Assembly: GCA_036274635.1 (NCBI GenBank)
Contig: DASUFI010000241.1
Span: 1 to 24,462 of the forward strand
Reading direction: 5' to 3'
DNA length: 24,462 nucleotides
From: DASUFI01 sp036274635
GTDB taxonomy: Bacteria > Planctomycetota > B15-G4
Shown here: positions 15,476-22,795 of the stretch, piece after piece
How positions within the stretch are numbered: position 1 is the stretch's first letter
Layout of the letters: each line of letters starts with the position of its first letter
Notes under the pieces: generated by a model
What the model was told of the DNA's origin: nothing
What the model saw: the letters and a program-made list of their open reading frames with translations, nothing else
Database searches by the model: none
Made by a program: the position numbers and the translations under genes

Positions 15476-16665
15476 CGTTTCGGATCCGGAACAGCCGGCG
15501 CGGACGGCACGTGCCGGCGCTCCCACGAGTAGCACGCCTTGATCCAGTCGGGCGCGACGAGGTCCGTGGTGCGCAGCCCGTGCCCGAAGAGCTTGGCCAG
15601 CTCCGCGAGGGGGTCGTCGACGTGCTGGTCGGCCACCCACGCGCGCCAGTCGCGATCGAGGGCGGCGGTGTCGAGGCCGGTGAGGATGGCGTCCATGGGC
15701 ACCCAGCCATCTTCGCTCGCGCGGTACGAGGCGAGGAGGGCCGGGACGATCCGGCGCCGGGACGCGTCGGAGCTGGACATGAGCACGTGGACCAGGGCCC
15801 AGCCCTCCGCCAGCAGGCCGGGCGGCTCGGTTTCGCGGTCCTTGGTGGTGCGCGCGAGCAGGTCGCCGGCGGGCAGGACCTGGCTCTCGACCAGGGCGCG
15901 GCGGACCTCCAGCAGGCGCGAGAGGTTCACGGGGCCGATCTCCGGCCGGCGGATCTCGCTGGTGTCGGGCGCGCGCAGGTTCCAGGGCTTGCCGCCGTTG
16001 GTGGCTGCGGCCAGCCAGTTGCCCACGCCCTCCTCGAGCCAGAAGGGGACGGTGCGCTCGGGGCTGGCGGCCAGGTGGTACTGGCGGAAGGCCTCGCGAG
16101 CGCAGTCGCGGCCGAGGTCCGGGGCGTAGTCGGCGGCGGCGGCGTCCAGCAGCGGGTACACCTGCTGGGCGTCGGCGTGCAGCATCTGGATCACCTGGTC
16201 CGACTCGAGGCGCACGGGCTCCACGCCGCTGGCCACGTCCAGCAGGCGGCCGCTGTCGAAGGCCAGGATGTCGCCGGTGAAGGGCTCCAGGCGGGCGGCG
16301 GAGGGCGGCGAGCCGAGCGGCCGCCGCTCGAGCCCGAAGCTGTGGGCCGTGCTCCACTTGGCGCGGCCCTCCTCGGACGCGAAGACCTTGACCACCTGAC
16401 GACCCAGCTTGCCCTGAGGCGGCCAGAGCGCCTCGAACTCCGACCGCAGGCCCTGCAGGAACTGCGCCAGGCGGCGCGCGCGCGGCTCGGCGATCTCGGC
16501 CTGCACCTCGAAATCCGCCGTGCGCACGATGACCCAGCCGCGCGGCGGCTCGCGCTCCGTCCACGCGCCGGGAGGCGGCGCCGACTGGCCGCGTGCGGCG
16601 CCGAGCGCACTCGCGACGAGCGCCGCGGCGAGCAAGATCCTCGACAGGTCGGCCGCGCTGCGCAT
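15472..16665 (-). CDS. Secreted DUF1570-like paralogue lacking the zinc histidines
   Basis: A 397-residue exported protein (leader LSRILLAAALVASALGAARG) that aligns with the product of the overlapping downstream gene. Examples are PPRGWVIVRTADFEVQAEI against VPKGWTLSETEHYQVQCSI, and FWLEEGVGNWL against QWLDEGVGDYF. At the HExxH position it reads REAFR (190-194): both histidines have become arginine while the glutamate is kept. The enzyme should therefore not bind zinc in the usual way and is probably a pseudoenzyme with a binding, chaperone or regulatory role towards the active partner. ATG 16665 is chosen for the leader and for AGGGG about seven bases upstream. It is transcribed divergently from speA, whose putative promoter overlaps this gene's first codons. 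Confidence 0.78.
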   Translation of the reverse strand: MRSAADLSRILLAAALVASALGAARGQSAPPPGAWTEREPPRGWVIVRTADFEVQAEIAEPRARRLAQFLQGLRSEFEALWPPQGKLGRQVVKVFASEEGRAKWSTAHSFGLERRPLGSPPSAARLEPFTGDILAFDSGRLLDVASGVEPVRLESDQVIQMLHADAQQVYPLLDAAAADYAPDLGRDCAREAFRQYHLAASPERTVPFWLEEGVGNWLAAATNGGKPWNLRAPDTSEIRRPEIGPVNLSRLLEVRRALVESQVLPAGDLLARTTKDRETEPPGLLAEGWALVHVLMSSSDASRRRIVPALLASYRASEDGWVPMDAILTGLDTAALDRDWRAWVADQHVDDPLAELAKLFGHGLRTTDLVAPDWIKACYSWERRHVPSAPAVPDPKR

Positions 16666-16670
16666 AGAAT
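16641..16670 (+). promoter_or_regulatory. Putative sigma70 promoter of speA
   Basis: TCGACA at 16641-16646 and TAGAAT at 16665-16670, separated by 18 bases, each match the consensus in five of six positions. The predicted start is near 16677, giving a leader of about 107 bases before ATG 16785. The elements lie inside the first codons of the divergent DUF1570-like gene, so the two genes could interfere with each other. Confidence 0.4.
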
Positions 16671-16784
16671 CGCCCCTGACTCGCTCACGCCGTCGCGCGG
16701 TCACGCATGGCCCGACCGCGGCACCCGGCGGAGCGCCCTCGCGACGTGCGTGGCCATTGTCCATCACTCCACGAGTCCTCGTCC

Positions 16785-18917
16785 ATGGCGGTCGGCAGCA
16801 CCAAGTGGTCCCTCGAGCAGAGCGCGGAGCTCTACAACCTGCCCGGCTGGGGCCACCCGTACTTCTCGATCCGCGAGGACGGCGCGGTGCACGTGCACCC
16901 CAACGGCCCCGACGGCCCGTCGGCGGCGCTGGTGGACATCATCGCGAGCGCGAAGCGACAGGGCATGAGCCTGCCGCTGCTGCTGCGCTTCGACGGCATC
17001 CTGCGCCAGCGCGTGCAGTCCCTCTCGCGCGCCTTCCGCCAGGCGGCGGAGGAGTACGGGTATCCGGGGCGTCACCGGCCGGTCTACCCCATCAAGGTCA
17101 ACCAGCAACGGCACGTGGTCGAGACGCTGCTCGAGTCGGGCCGCGACATCGGCATGGGCCTCGAGGTGGGCAGCAAGCCCGAGCTGCTGGCCGTCGTGGC
17201 GCAGCTCGACCGGCCCAGCCTCATGATCTGCAACGGCTACAAGGACGAGGCCTACATGGAGATGGCCTGCCTCGCCGTGCGCCTCGGGCACGAGGTCGTG
17301 GTCGTGGTCGAGAAGCCGTCCGAGATCGAGACCTTCTCGCGCGTGGTCGACCGCGAAGGCCGCAACGCCGCGCCGTGGATCGGCATGCGCAGCCGCCTCG
17401 CCACGCGCGGCAGCGGCCGCTGGGAGTCTTCCTCCGGCGACCGCGCCAAGTTCGGGCTGTCGGCGCAGCAGATGGTCGAGGCCGTCGGCTGGCTGCGTGA
17501 CATCGGCCTGCTGGACCGCGTCCGCCTGCTGCACTTCCACATCGGCAGCCAGATCACGGCCATCCGGCCGTGGAAGGAAGTGCTCAAGGAGGCCAGCCGC
17601 CTCTTCATCGAGCTGCACAAGATGGGCTGCCCGCTCGACCTCTTCGACGTGGGCGGCGGCCTGGCCGTGGACTACGACGGCAGCCGCACGCGCTTCGACT
17701 CCTCGATGAACTACACCGAGCAGGAGTACGCCAACGACGTCGTCTGGCACATCCACGACGCCTGCACCAAGGCCGGCATCCAGAGCCCCGACATCGTGAC
17801 CGAGTCCGGCCGCGCGCTCGTCGCGCACCACTCGGTCATGGCGGTCGAGGTCATCGGCGTCTCGCGCCTCTCGCGCGATGGCGTGGTGGAGAAGGCCGGC
17901 CGCAACGAGGCCGACATCGTCCAGGAGATGCGCGAGAACCTCTCGCGCCTCACGCGCAAGAACATGCTCGAGGTCTACCACGACGCGCAGAGCCTGCGCG
18001 ACGAGATGCTCTCGCGCTTCAACCTCGGCCTGGTCGACCTGCCCACGCGCGCGCTGGCCGAGAACATCTTCTTCGCCACCTGCGACCGCCTGCAGAACCT
18101 GGTGCGCGGCCTCGACTACGTGCCCGAGGAGTTCGAGGGCCTCGAGAAGCAGATCGCGGACACCTACTTCTGCAACTTCTCGGTCTTCCAGTCCGTGCCC
18201 GACCACTGGGCCATCCGCCACGTCTTCCCCGTGATGCCGCTGCAGCGCCTCAACGAGGAGCCCACGGTGCGCGCGGTGCTGGGCGACATGACCTGCGACT
18301 CGGACGGCAAGATCGACCGCTTCCCGCACCCGCGCGACGTCAAGGACGTGCTCGAGGTGCACCCGGTGAAGCCGGGCGAGTCCTACGTGCTCGGCATCTT
18401 CCTCGTCGGCGCCTACCAGGAGATCCTGGGCGACCTGCACAACCTCTTCGGCGACACCGACGCCGTGCACGTCGACCTCGACGCCAGCGGCCAGTTCCGC
18501 CTCGTGGACCGCCTGCAGGGCGAGCCCGTGGGCAAGGTGCTCTCCTACGTCGGCTACAACGAAGAGTGGCTGATGAACCGCTACGACAAGGCCCTCGCGC
18601 GCCTGGTCGAGAAGGGCGACCTCACCCAGGCCGAGGCCGACGAGGTGCGCGACGACCTCATCCGCGGCCTCAAGTCCAACACCTACCTCACGGCGCGCTC
18701 CGTGCGCGCGGTGCGCGAGGCCGACTTCGCCGAGAAGGACGAGGGCGTGCCGGCCGAGGGCGTGCCGGTGCCGACCACGGCCGGCAGCACCTCGGCCACC
18801 GGCAATGGCGGGAACGGCGGCAACGGGGGCAATGGCGGGAACGGCGGCAACGGCGGCACCGGCCACGGTGGCAACCTGCCGCCCGGCGCGCCGCGCGAGT
18901 TCGCGACCAAGGGGTGA
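16785..18917 (+). CDS. speA: Biosynthetic arginine decarboxylase SpeA
   Basis: SpeA is a PLP enzyme that converts L-arginine to agmatine and CO2, the first step of the agmatine route to putrescine and spermidine. Family signatures run throughout: the N-terminal WSLEQSAELYNLPGWGHPYF, VYPIKVNQQRHVVETLLESG with the PLP-binding lysine K104, GLEVGSKPELL, LHFHIGSQI, FDVGGGLAVDYDGS, ESGRALVAHHSV and CDSDGKIDRF. The product is 710 residues against 658 for the E. coli enzyme. The excess is largely a C-terminal tail with Gly-Gly-Asn repeats from about residue 673. ATG 16785 is where family similarity begins; an upstream in-frame ATG at 16707 gives an unrelated extension. The ribosome binding site is weak. 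No speB (agmatinase) is in view. A small channel-like gene follows after 57 bases. Confidence 0.96.
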   Translation: MAVGSTKWSLEQSAELYNLPGWGHPYFSIREDGAVHVHPNGPDGPSAALVDIIASAKRQGMSLPLLLRFDGILRQRVQSLSRAFRQAAEEYGYPGRHRPVYPIKVNQQRHVVETLLESGRDIGMGLEVGSKPELLAVVAQLDRPSLMICNGYKDEAYMEMACLAVRLGHEVVVVVEKPSEIETFSRVVDREGRNAAPWIGMRSRLATRGSGRWESSSGDRAKFGLSAQQMVEAVGWLRDIGLLDRVRLLHFHIGSQITAIRPWKEVLKEASRLFIELHKMGCPLDLFDVGGGLAVDYDGSRTRFDSSMNYTEQEYANDVVWHIHDACTKAGIQSPDIVTESGRALVAHHSVMAVEVIGVSRLSRDGVVEKAGRNEADIVQEMRENLSRLTRKNMLEVYHDAQSLRDEMLSRFNLGLVDLPTRALAENIFFATCDRLQNLVRGLDYVPEEFEGLEKQIADTYFCNFSVFQSVPDHWAIRHVFPVMPLQRLNEEPTVRAVLGDMTCDSDGKIDRFPHPRDVKDVLEVHPVKPGESYVLGIFLVGAYQEILGDLHNLFGDTDAVHVDLDASGQFRLVDRLQGEPVGKVLSYVGYNEEWLMNRYDKALARLVEKGDLTQAEADEVRDDLIRGLKSNTYLTARSVRAVREADFAEKDEGVPAEGVPVPTTAGSTSATGNGGNGGNGGNGGNGGNGGTGHGGNLPPGAPREFATKG
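18801..18851 (+). repeat. Two direct 24-base copies encoding Gly/Asn repeats in SpeA
   Basis: The block at 18801-18824 recurs exactly at 18828-18851, separated by GGG, a 27-base period in frame. Both encode alternating Gly-Gly-Asn. The exact identity, including synonymous positions (AAT then AAC, GGG among GGC), points to recent slippage or duplication and not to selection on protein sequence alone. The repeat continues imperfectly to about 18872. Confidence 0.85.
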
Positions 18918-18974
18918 CGATGACGCGCCGAAGCGCGTCGCTTGTCCCGGCGTAGGCGCCACCCGGAGTCGCGC

Positions 18975-19391
18975 ATGACCACTCCGTCGGACTTCGGCCG
19001 CTACGAGCACCACAGCCAGCCGCTCCTCTCCCGCCGGCTCTTCGTCCGGCGACTGCTGCGGCACGTGCTTTTCACAGGAGCCGTCATCCTCGGCTCGCTC
19101 GCGCTCGGCGTCGCCGGCTACCACGTCACCGAGGGCATGCCCTGGCTCGACGCCTTCCTCAACGCCTCCATGATCCTCGGGGGCATGGGCCCCGTGGACA
19201 CGCTGCACACCGACGCCGGCAAGCTGTTCGCGGGCGTCTACGCACTGTACTCGGGGCTCGTGGTGCTGGTGTCGGCGGGCATCCTGCTGGCACCCATCGC
19301 GCATCGCGTGCTGCACCGGATGCACCTGCCCACCGAGGAGGACGAGGAGAAGGACGAGGAGAGGAAGAAGAAGGGCGCCAAGGCGCACTGA
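18975..19391 (+). CDS. Two-helix channel-like membrane protein with degenerate pore filter
   Basis: A 138-residue protein with two transmembrane helices (about 31-50 and 83-108) flanking a re-entrant-like segment, WLDAFLNASMILGGMGPVD at 57-75. This is the plan of a two-helix potassium channel pore, with helix, pore loop, helix, but the TVGYG filter is replaced by GGMGPV. The C-terminus is a highly charged Glu/Lys tail. The product may be a cation channel of altered selectivity, or a structural relative without conduction. ATG 18975 has GGAG at 18965-18968, six bases away. It follows speA after 57 bases in the same direction and may be expressed with it. The assignment rests on topology and the pore-loop position, not on a recognised named family. 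Confidence 0.7.
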   Translation: MTTPSDFGRYEHHSQPLLSRRLFVRRLLRHVLFTGAVILGSLALGVAGYHVTEGMPWLDAFLNASMILGGMGPVDTLHTDAGKLFAGVYALYSGLVVLVSAGILLAPIAHRVLHRMHLPTEEDEEKDEERKKKGAKAH

Positions 19392-19394
19392 GCC

Positions 19395-20711
19395 TCAGTC
19401 GCCCGCGTCCGACGCCTCGCCACTCTCCACGATGACCCGCGCCCCGCGCTGCCGCGTCACGTACAGCCAGATCCACTCGAACATGACCAGCAGCCGGTTG
19501 CGGAAGCCGATGAGCGTCCAGATGTGGATGACCACCCAGAGCAGCCAGGCGACGAGGCCGCGCAGCCGCACGCGCCCGAAGTCGGCCACGGCGGCGGCGC
19601 GGCCGATGGTGGCCAGCGTGCCCTTGTCGCGGTAGCGGAAGGGCTCGCGCGGCTGCCCGGCCAGCGCGCGCTCGATCTGGTGCGCGGCGTGGCGGCCCAT
19701 CTGGATGGCGGCGGGGGCGAGGCCCGGCACCCAGCGGGGCGCGCCGTCGGGCGCGGAGCCGTCGCGCACCGCCGCCGCATCGCCCAGCACGAAGACCTCC
19801 GGGTGGCCGGGCAGCGAGAGGTCCGGATCCACGGCCACGCGCCCGCCGCGGTCGAGCGGCAGGCCCAGCGCCGCCAGCAGCGGCGAGGCGCGCACGCCCG
19901 CGGCCCACAGCACCGTGCGGGCCGGCAGCCGCTCGCGCGCGCCGCCCGCCTCCAGCGTCGCGCCCTCCGCGTCCACGTCCACGACGCGCGCGCCGAGGCG
20001 CACCTCGACGCCCATGCGCTGCAGGCGCGCGAGCGCCTCGGCCGACAGCTCCTCCGGAAACGTCGGCAGCAGGCGCGGCCCGGCCTCCACCAGCACCAGC
20101 CGCGCCGCGCGCGTGTCGATGCGGTGGAAGCTGCGCACGAACTGCACGCGCGCGATCTCCGCCAGCGCGCCGGCCAGCTCCACGCCCGTGGGCCCGCCGC
20201 CGATGACCACGAAGCTGAGCCACGGCCCGCGCGCGGCCGCATCGTCCTCGGCCTCCGCCGCCTCGAAGGCCAGCAGGATGCGGCGCCGGATGTCGAGCGC
20301 GTTGCGCAGCTCCTTCAGCCCCGGCGCGTGCCGCGCCCAGTCGTCGTGGCCGAAGTAGGACGGCACCGCGCCGGGCGCGAGGACCAGCCAGTCGTAGGGC
20401 AGGTCGCGCGGTCGCGAGCCCGTGGCCGGCTCCAGCCGCACGCGCCGCGCCGCAATGTCCACGCCCGTGACCTCGGCCAGCAGCACGTCCGTGTTCGCCT
20501 GGCCGCGCAGCACGTGCCGCAGCGGCGCGGTGATGTCCGTGGCCGCCAGCCCCGCCGTCGCCACCTGGTAGAGCAGTGGCTGGAAGACGTGCACGTTGCT
20601 GCGGTCGACCAGCGTGACCCGCACCGGCGCGCGGCGCAGCTCGCGCGCGGCGGTCAGGCCGGCGAAGCCGCCGCCGACGAGGACGACGTGGGGGCCCTCC
20701 ATCCACTCCAT
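19395..20711 (-). CDS. Type II NADH dehydrogenase (NDH-2-like flavoprotein)
   Basis: A 438-residue FAD-dependent pyridine nucleotide-disulfide-type oxidoreductase. The FAD-binding motif VVLVGGGFAGLTAARELRR is at 9-27. VHVFQPLLYQVATAGL is a strong signature of NDH-2. A second dinucleotide motif, VVIGGGPTGVELAGALAEIA, binds NADH, and VFVLGDAAAV is the C-terminal FAD contact. The end holds hydrophobic and amphipathic segments (LVAWLLWVVIHIWTLIG, LLVMFEWIWLYV), the membrane anchor of NDH-2 enzymes. It passes electrons from NADH to quinone without pumping protons. ATG 20711 is used; ATG 20702 is an alternative. It starts 19 bases after the DUF5615 gene, so it is probably read from the toxin-antitoxin promoter. 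It converges on the channel-like gene with 3 bases between the stops. Confidence 0.92.
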   Translation of the reverse strand: MEWMEGPHVVLVGGGFAGLTAARELRRAPVRVTLVDRSNVHVFQPLLYQVATAGLAATDITAPLRHVLRGQANTDVLLAEVTGVDIAARRVRLEPATGSRPRDLPYDWLVLAPGAVPSYFGHDDWARHAPGLKELRNALDIRRRILLAFEAAEAEDDAAARGPWLSFVVIGGGPTGVELAGALAEIARVQFVRSFHRIDTRAARLVLVEAGPRLLPTFPEELSAEALARLQRMGVEVRLGARVVDVDAEGATLEAGGARERLPARTVLWAAGVRASPLLAALGLPLDRGGRVAVDPDLSLPGHPEVFVLGDAAAVRDGSAPDGAPRWVPGLAPAAIQMGRHAAHQIERALAGQPREPFRYRDKGTLATIGRAAAVADFGRVRLRGLVAWLLWVVIHIWTLIGFRNRLLVMFEWIWLYVTRQRGARVIVESGEASDAGD

Positions 20712-20730
20712 GGTGGCACGACGCCTGGCT

Positions 20731-21081
20731 TCACGGCACCTCCAGCACCAATCCTCGTCGCCCCGCAGCGAGCTCGACGATGTCCGGCCGTCGTGCCCGC
20801 AGCAACTCCTCCACCGCCGTCGAGGTGCAGTTCCCGACGCGCACCCATGCGACCCGCGGCGGCCTGCCCTCGTCGCGAGCGAGCCGAGCGTGGTCCCGAT
20901 CCTTGGTCAGGATGATGAAGCGCCCGAGCCGGGCGTAAGCCCTCAGCTGGTGGTCCAGCGCCTGATCGAGCCCGGCGTGAAACACGTGGTCAGAGTCGGG
21001 GTAAAGGTCGGCGAGCTTGCGGACGAGTCGGGGAGAGAGGTTCTGGTCGATCAGGAAGCGCGGTCGTCGCGCTGCTTCCAC
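20731..21081 (-). CDS. DUF5615 PIN-like toxin
   Basis: A 116-residue protein with the DUF5615 start FLIDQNLSPRLVRKLADLYP (9-28; conserved Asp12) and the middle ARLGRFIILTKDRDHARLA with acidic residues D61 and D63. This is the PIN-like nuclease fold related to Mut7-C and VapC proteins, in which clustered aspartates bind metal for RNA cleavage. The gene overlaps the upstream DUF433 gene by 31 bases. DUF433/DUF5615 is a known predicted type II toxin-antitoxin pairing in which DUF5615 is the toxin. The usual acidic residues are present, so it looks intact. The RNA target is unknown. Confidence 0.88.
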   Translation of the reverse strand: MEAARRPRFLIDQNLSPRLVRKLADLYPDSDHVFHAGLDQALDHQLRAYARLGRFIILTKDRDHARLARDEGRPPRVAWVRVGNCTSTAVEELLRARRPDIVELAAGRRGLVLEVP

Positions 21082-21287
21082 TGCTCTTGGCCATATTCGG
21101 ACGCGAAGGCGCAGGCCGCCTGGATGTCCTCAAGGTTGAGGTACGGGAATTCCTCGAGGATCGCCTCGATACTCATTCCGCCGCCAAGGTAGTCCAGCAC
21201 GTCGAAGACGGTGATGCGCATGCGGCGGATGCAGGGCTTCCCGCCGCACTTGCCGGGTTCGATGGTGATCACGTCGCGCCACTCCAT
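21051..21287 (-). CDS. DUF433 antitoxin
   Basis: A 78-residue DUF433 protein. The family core is clear: ITIEPGKCGGKPCIRRMRIT followed by VFDVLDYLGGGMSIEAILEE and FPYLNLEDIQAACAFASEY, a winged-helix-like DNA-binding unit. In the usual arrangement it is the antitoxin to the DUF5615 protein encoded immediately downstream and represses its own operon. ATG 21287 has no Shine-Dalgarno but has TACCCT seven bases upstream and an inverted repeat beyond that. The toxin start lies inside the last codons of this gene, so translation of the two is coupled. Confidence 0.9.
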   Translation of the reverse strand: MEWRDVITIEPGKCGGKPCIRRMRITVFDVLDYLGGGMSIEAILEEFPYLNLEDIQAACAFASEYGQEQWKQRDDRAS

Positions 21288-21294
21288 GGTGATG

Positions 21295-21300
21295 AGGGTA
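21295..21300 (-). promoter_or_regulatory. Putative -10 box of the toxin-antitoxin operon
   Basis: Minus-strand TACCCT lies seven bases before the DUF433 ATG, which would give a leaderless transcript. It is a weak -10 by sequence (three of six bases match TATAAT), but its position matches the hydrolase, PPK2 and cupin genes. Confidence 0.35.
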
Positions 21301-21322
21301 GCACCCGAGGTCCGACGGGTGC
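21301..21322. promoter_or_regulatory. Inverted repeat, candidate autoregulatory operator
   Basis: GCACCCG at 21301-21307 and CGGGTGC at 21316-21322 form a perfect 7-base inverted repeat with 8 bases between. It sits directly upstream of the presumed -10 of the DUF433 gene, over the -10/-35 spacer, where an antitoxin repressor would bind. It could instead be a transcript hairpin at the end of the membrane-protein operon, but no T-run follows. Confidence 0.45.
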
Positions 21323-21393
21323 AGCCGGCGGCGGGGCCACCCTGAAGTCGTGCCGAGGGCGCGCGCGTTACGCGGCCTGCCGCCGCGCTCGGA

Positions 21394-22044
21394 TTACAAC
21401 CCCCGCACCGCCCACCACAGGTCGACGTAGACGTTGCCCCACCAGTGCTCGCGCAGGAAGACCGTCGGGAACTTCGGGTTGCCGATGAACGGCCGCAGCA
21501 CGTAGGCCAGCTGCCCGGCCACGAAGAAGTACAGGGTGGGCCAGGCGAGCAAGGCGATGGCGTGGCGCCGGTCGCGCGCCAGCAGCGGACGGTAGTGGCG
21601 CGCGAGGGTACGCTGCGCCGCCAGCGTGGCCACGCCGAAGACCGCGAAGTTGAGCAGCTTGGCGGACTCGTAGCTGTCGGTGCTGGCGTAGGCGAAGGCG
21701 GTGACGGGCGCCAGCGAGGCCAGCGCGACGGCCAGCGTGGCCTGGGCCGAGAGCAGGCCGCGCCACGCCGCGGCGAAGTCCGGCCCCAGCCCGAGCACCA
21801 GGTTCAGGACCCAGAAGTTGGGCAGGCAGACCAGCGAGGCCACGACCACCAGGAGCGGCACCTTGATGGCCGAGTCCAGCGCCTGCTCGGCGTTGAGGCC
21901 GAAGGCGCCCATGACCGCGCCGTAGAGCGCGCCGCCCAGCGCCAGCGTGAGCGCGAGGCGCCCGAGCGGCGGCCGGCCGCCGCCCACGCGGTGCAGGCCC
22001 TCGCCGCGCAGCAGCCCCTCGACGTCGAGGCGCGGCGCGATCAC
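21394..22044 (-). CDS. Multi-helix membrane protein, paralogue 2
   Basis: A 216-residue integral membrane protein of unknown function with about five hydrophobic segments, including LALTLALGGALYGAVMG, VPLLVVVASLVCLPNFWVLN and HAIALLAWPTLYFFVAGQLA. It matches its upstream neighbour: IKVPLLVVVASLVCLPNFWV against AKLPLLFALTLLVTFPSLYV, LASLAPVTAFAYASTDSYE against LASFAPVTVFFTLSTDSYR, and a shared end motif RPFIGNPKFPTVFLRE against KPFVGNPQLPFAWVRD. GTG 22044 overlaps the neighbour's TGA (GTGA). The frame is open further upstream, but only through antisense-like sequence. Similar proteins in databases are, as I recall, annotated vaguely. Confidence 0.75.
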   Translation of the reverse strand: MIAPRLDVEGLLRGEGLHRVGGGRPPLGRLALTLALGGALYGAVMGAFGLNAEQALDSAIKVPLLVVVASLVCLPNFWVLNLVLGLGPDFAAAWRGLLSAQATLAVALASLAPVTAFAYASTDSYESAKLLNFAVFGVATLAAQRTLARHYRPLLARDRRHAIALLAWPTLYFFVAGQLAYVLRPFIGNPKFPTVFLREHWWGNVYVDLWWAVRGL

Positions 22045-22745
22045 CGCCAGTTGTCCGCCAGCGCGCGCAGCACGAACTCGAAGAAGTTGCTCACGCGCGA
22101 GTCGCGCACCCAGGCGAAGGGCAGCTGCGGGTTGCCCACGAAGGGCTTGAGGATCCAGGCCATCTGCGCGCCCACCACGCCGAAGATCAGCAGCCACACG
22201 CGGAAGATGCGCCGCGCGCGCCGGCCTTCCTCGGCGCCGGCCTCGTCGGGGAAGACGAGGTTCACGGCCCGGTACAGGAAGCCCAGGCCGACGAGCCCCG
22301 CGAGCCCGCAGAACACGACGTTGAGGAACAGCATGAAGCGGTAGCTGTCCGTGCTCAGCGTGAAGAAGACCGTGACCGGCGCGAAGCTGGCCAGCACGCC
22401 CAGCATCACGGTGATGGCGGCTGCCAGCAGGCGCAGTGTCTCGCGCACGCGCAGCCGGCTGTTGGCCAGCGCCGCGAAGACGTACAGCGACGGGAAGGTC
22501 ACCAGCAGCGTGAGGGCGAAGAGCAGCGGCAGCTTGGCGGCCGAGGCGACCAGGTGCCGCCACGCCTGCTCGCGCCCGCCCGTCGCCGCGAACAGGCCCA
22601 TGCTCGCGCCGTACACCAGGCCCAGGCCGGCCGCGAGCACCGCCAGCCGCCGCGCCGGCAGGCCCACGCGCCCGGCCTGCAGATCGTCCCTGCGCGTGTG
22701 CTCGCCGCGCAGCAGCTGGTCCAGTTCCTTCAGCCACCTGCCCAT
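22041..22745 (-). CDS. Multi-helix membrane protein, paralogue 1
   Basis: A 234-residue membrane protein with a charged cytoplasmic-looking start (MGRWLKELDQLLRGEHTRRD) and about five hydrophobic segments between 32 and 204. The most conserved parts are KLPLLFALTLLVTFPSLYVF, SFAPVTVFFTLSTDSYRF and KPFVGNPQLPFAWVRDSRVS. The overall hydrophobic pattern is Yip1-like, but I cannot name a family with confidence. ATG 22745 is the start that gives the amphipathic leader; there is no clear ribosome binding site. It follows the PPK2 gene by 50 bases on the same strand and overlaps paralogue 2, so all three form one unit. Confidence 0.75.
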   Translation of the reverse strand: MGRWLKELDQLLRGEHTRRDDLQAGRVGLPARRLAVLAAGLGLVYGASMGLFAATGGREQAWRHLVASAAKLPLLFALTLLVTFPSLYVFAALANSRLRVRETLRLLAAAITVMLGVLASFAPVTVFFTLSTDSYRFMLFLNVVFCGLAGLVGLGFLYRAVNLVFPDEAGAEEGRRARRIFRVWLLIFGVVGAQMAWILKPFVGNPQLPFAWVRDSRVSNFFEFVLRALADNWR

Positions 22746-22795
22746 GGCCCGTCCATGCGCCAAAAGCGCACGCGGGCGGCCAGGAATTCCGGGCG

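Noticed and set aside
15476..16564. Long N-terminal extension of the HExxH protein
   Set aside because: It runs out of frame through its paralogue. The GTG at 15475, overlapping the upstream stop and followed by a signal peptide, is the real start.
18800..18875. Short-spaced direct repeats as a CRISPR-like array
   Set aside because: There are only two exact 24-base copies with a 3-base gap, in frame inside speA, coding for Gly/Asn. There are no spacers and no cas genes.
16764..19388. Minus-strand open frame of 874 codons opposite speA and the channel-like gene
   Set aside because: Its product is His/Val/Leu/Ala-rich with no family character and mirrors the codon pattern of the real plus-strand genes. 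Long antisense frames are expected in DNA this G+C-rich.
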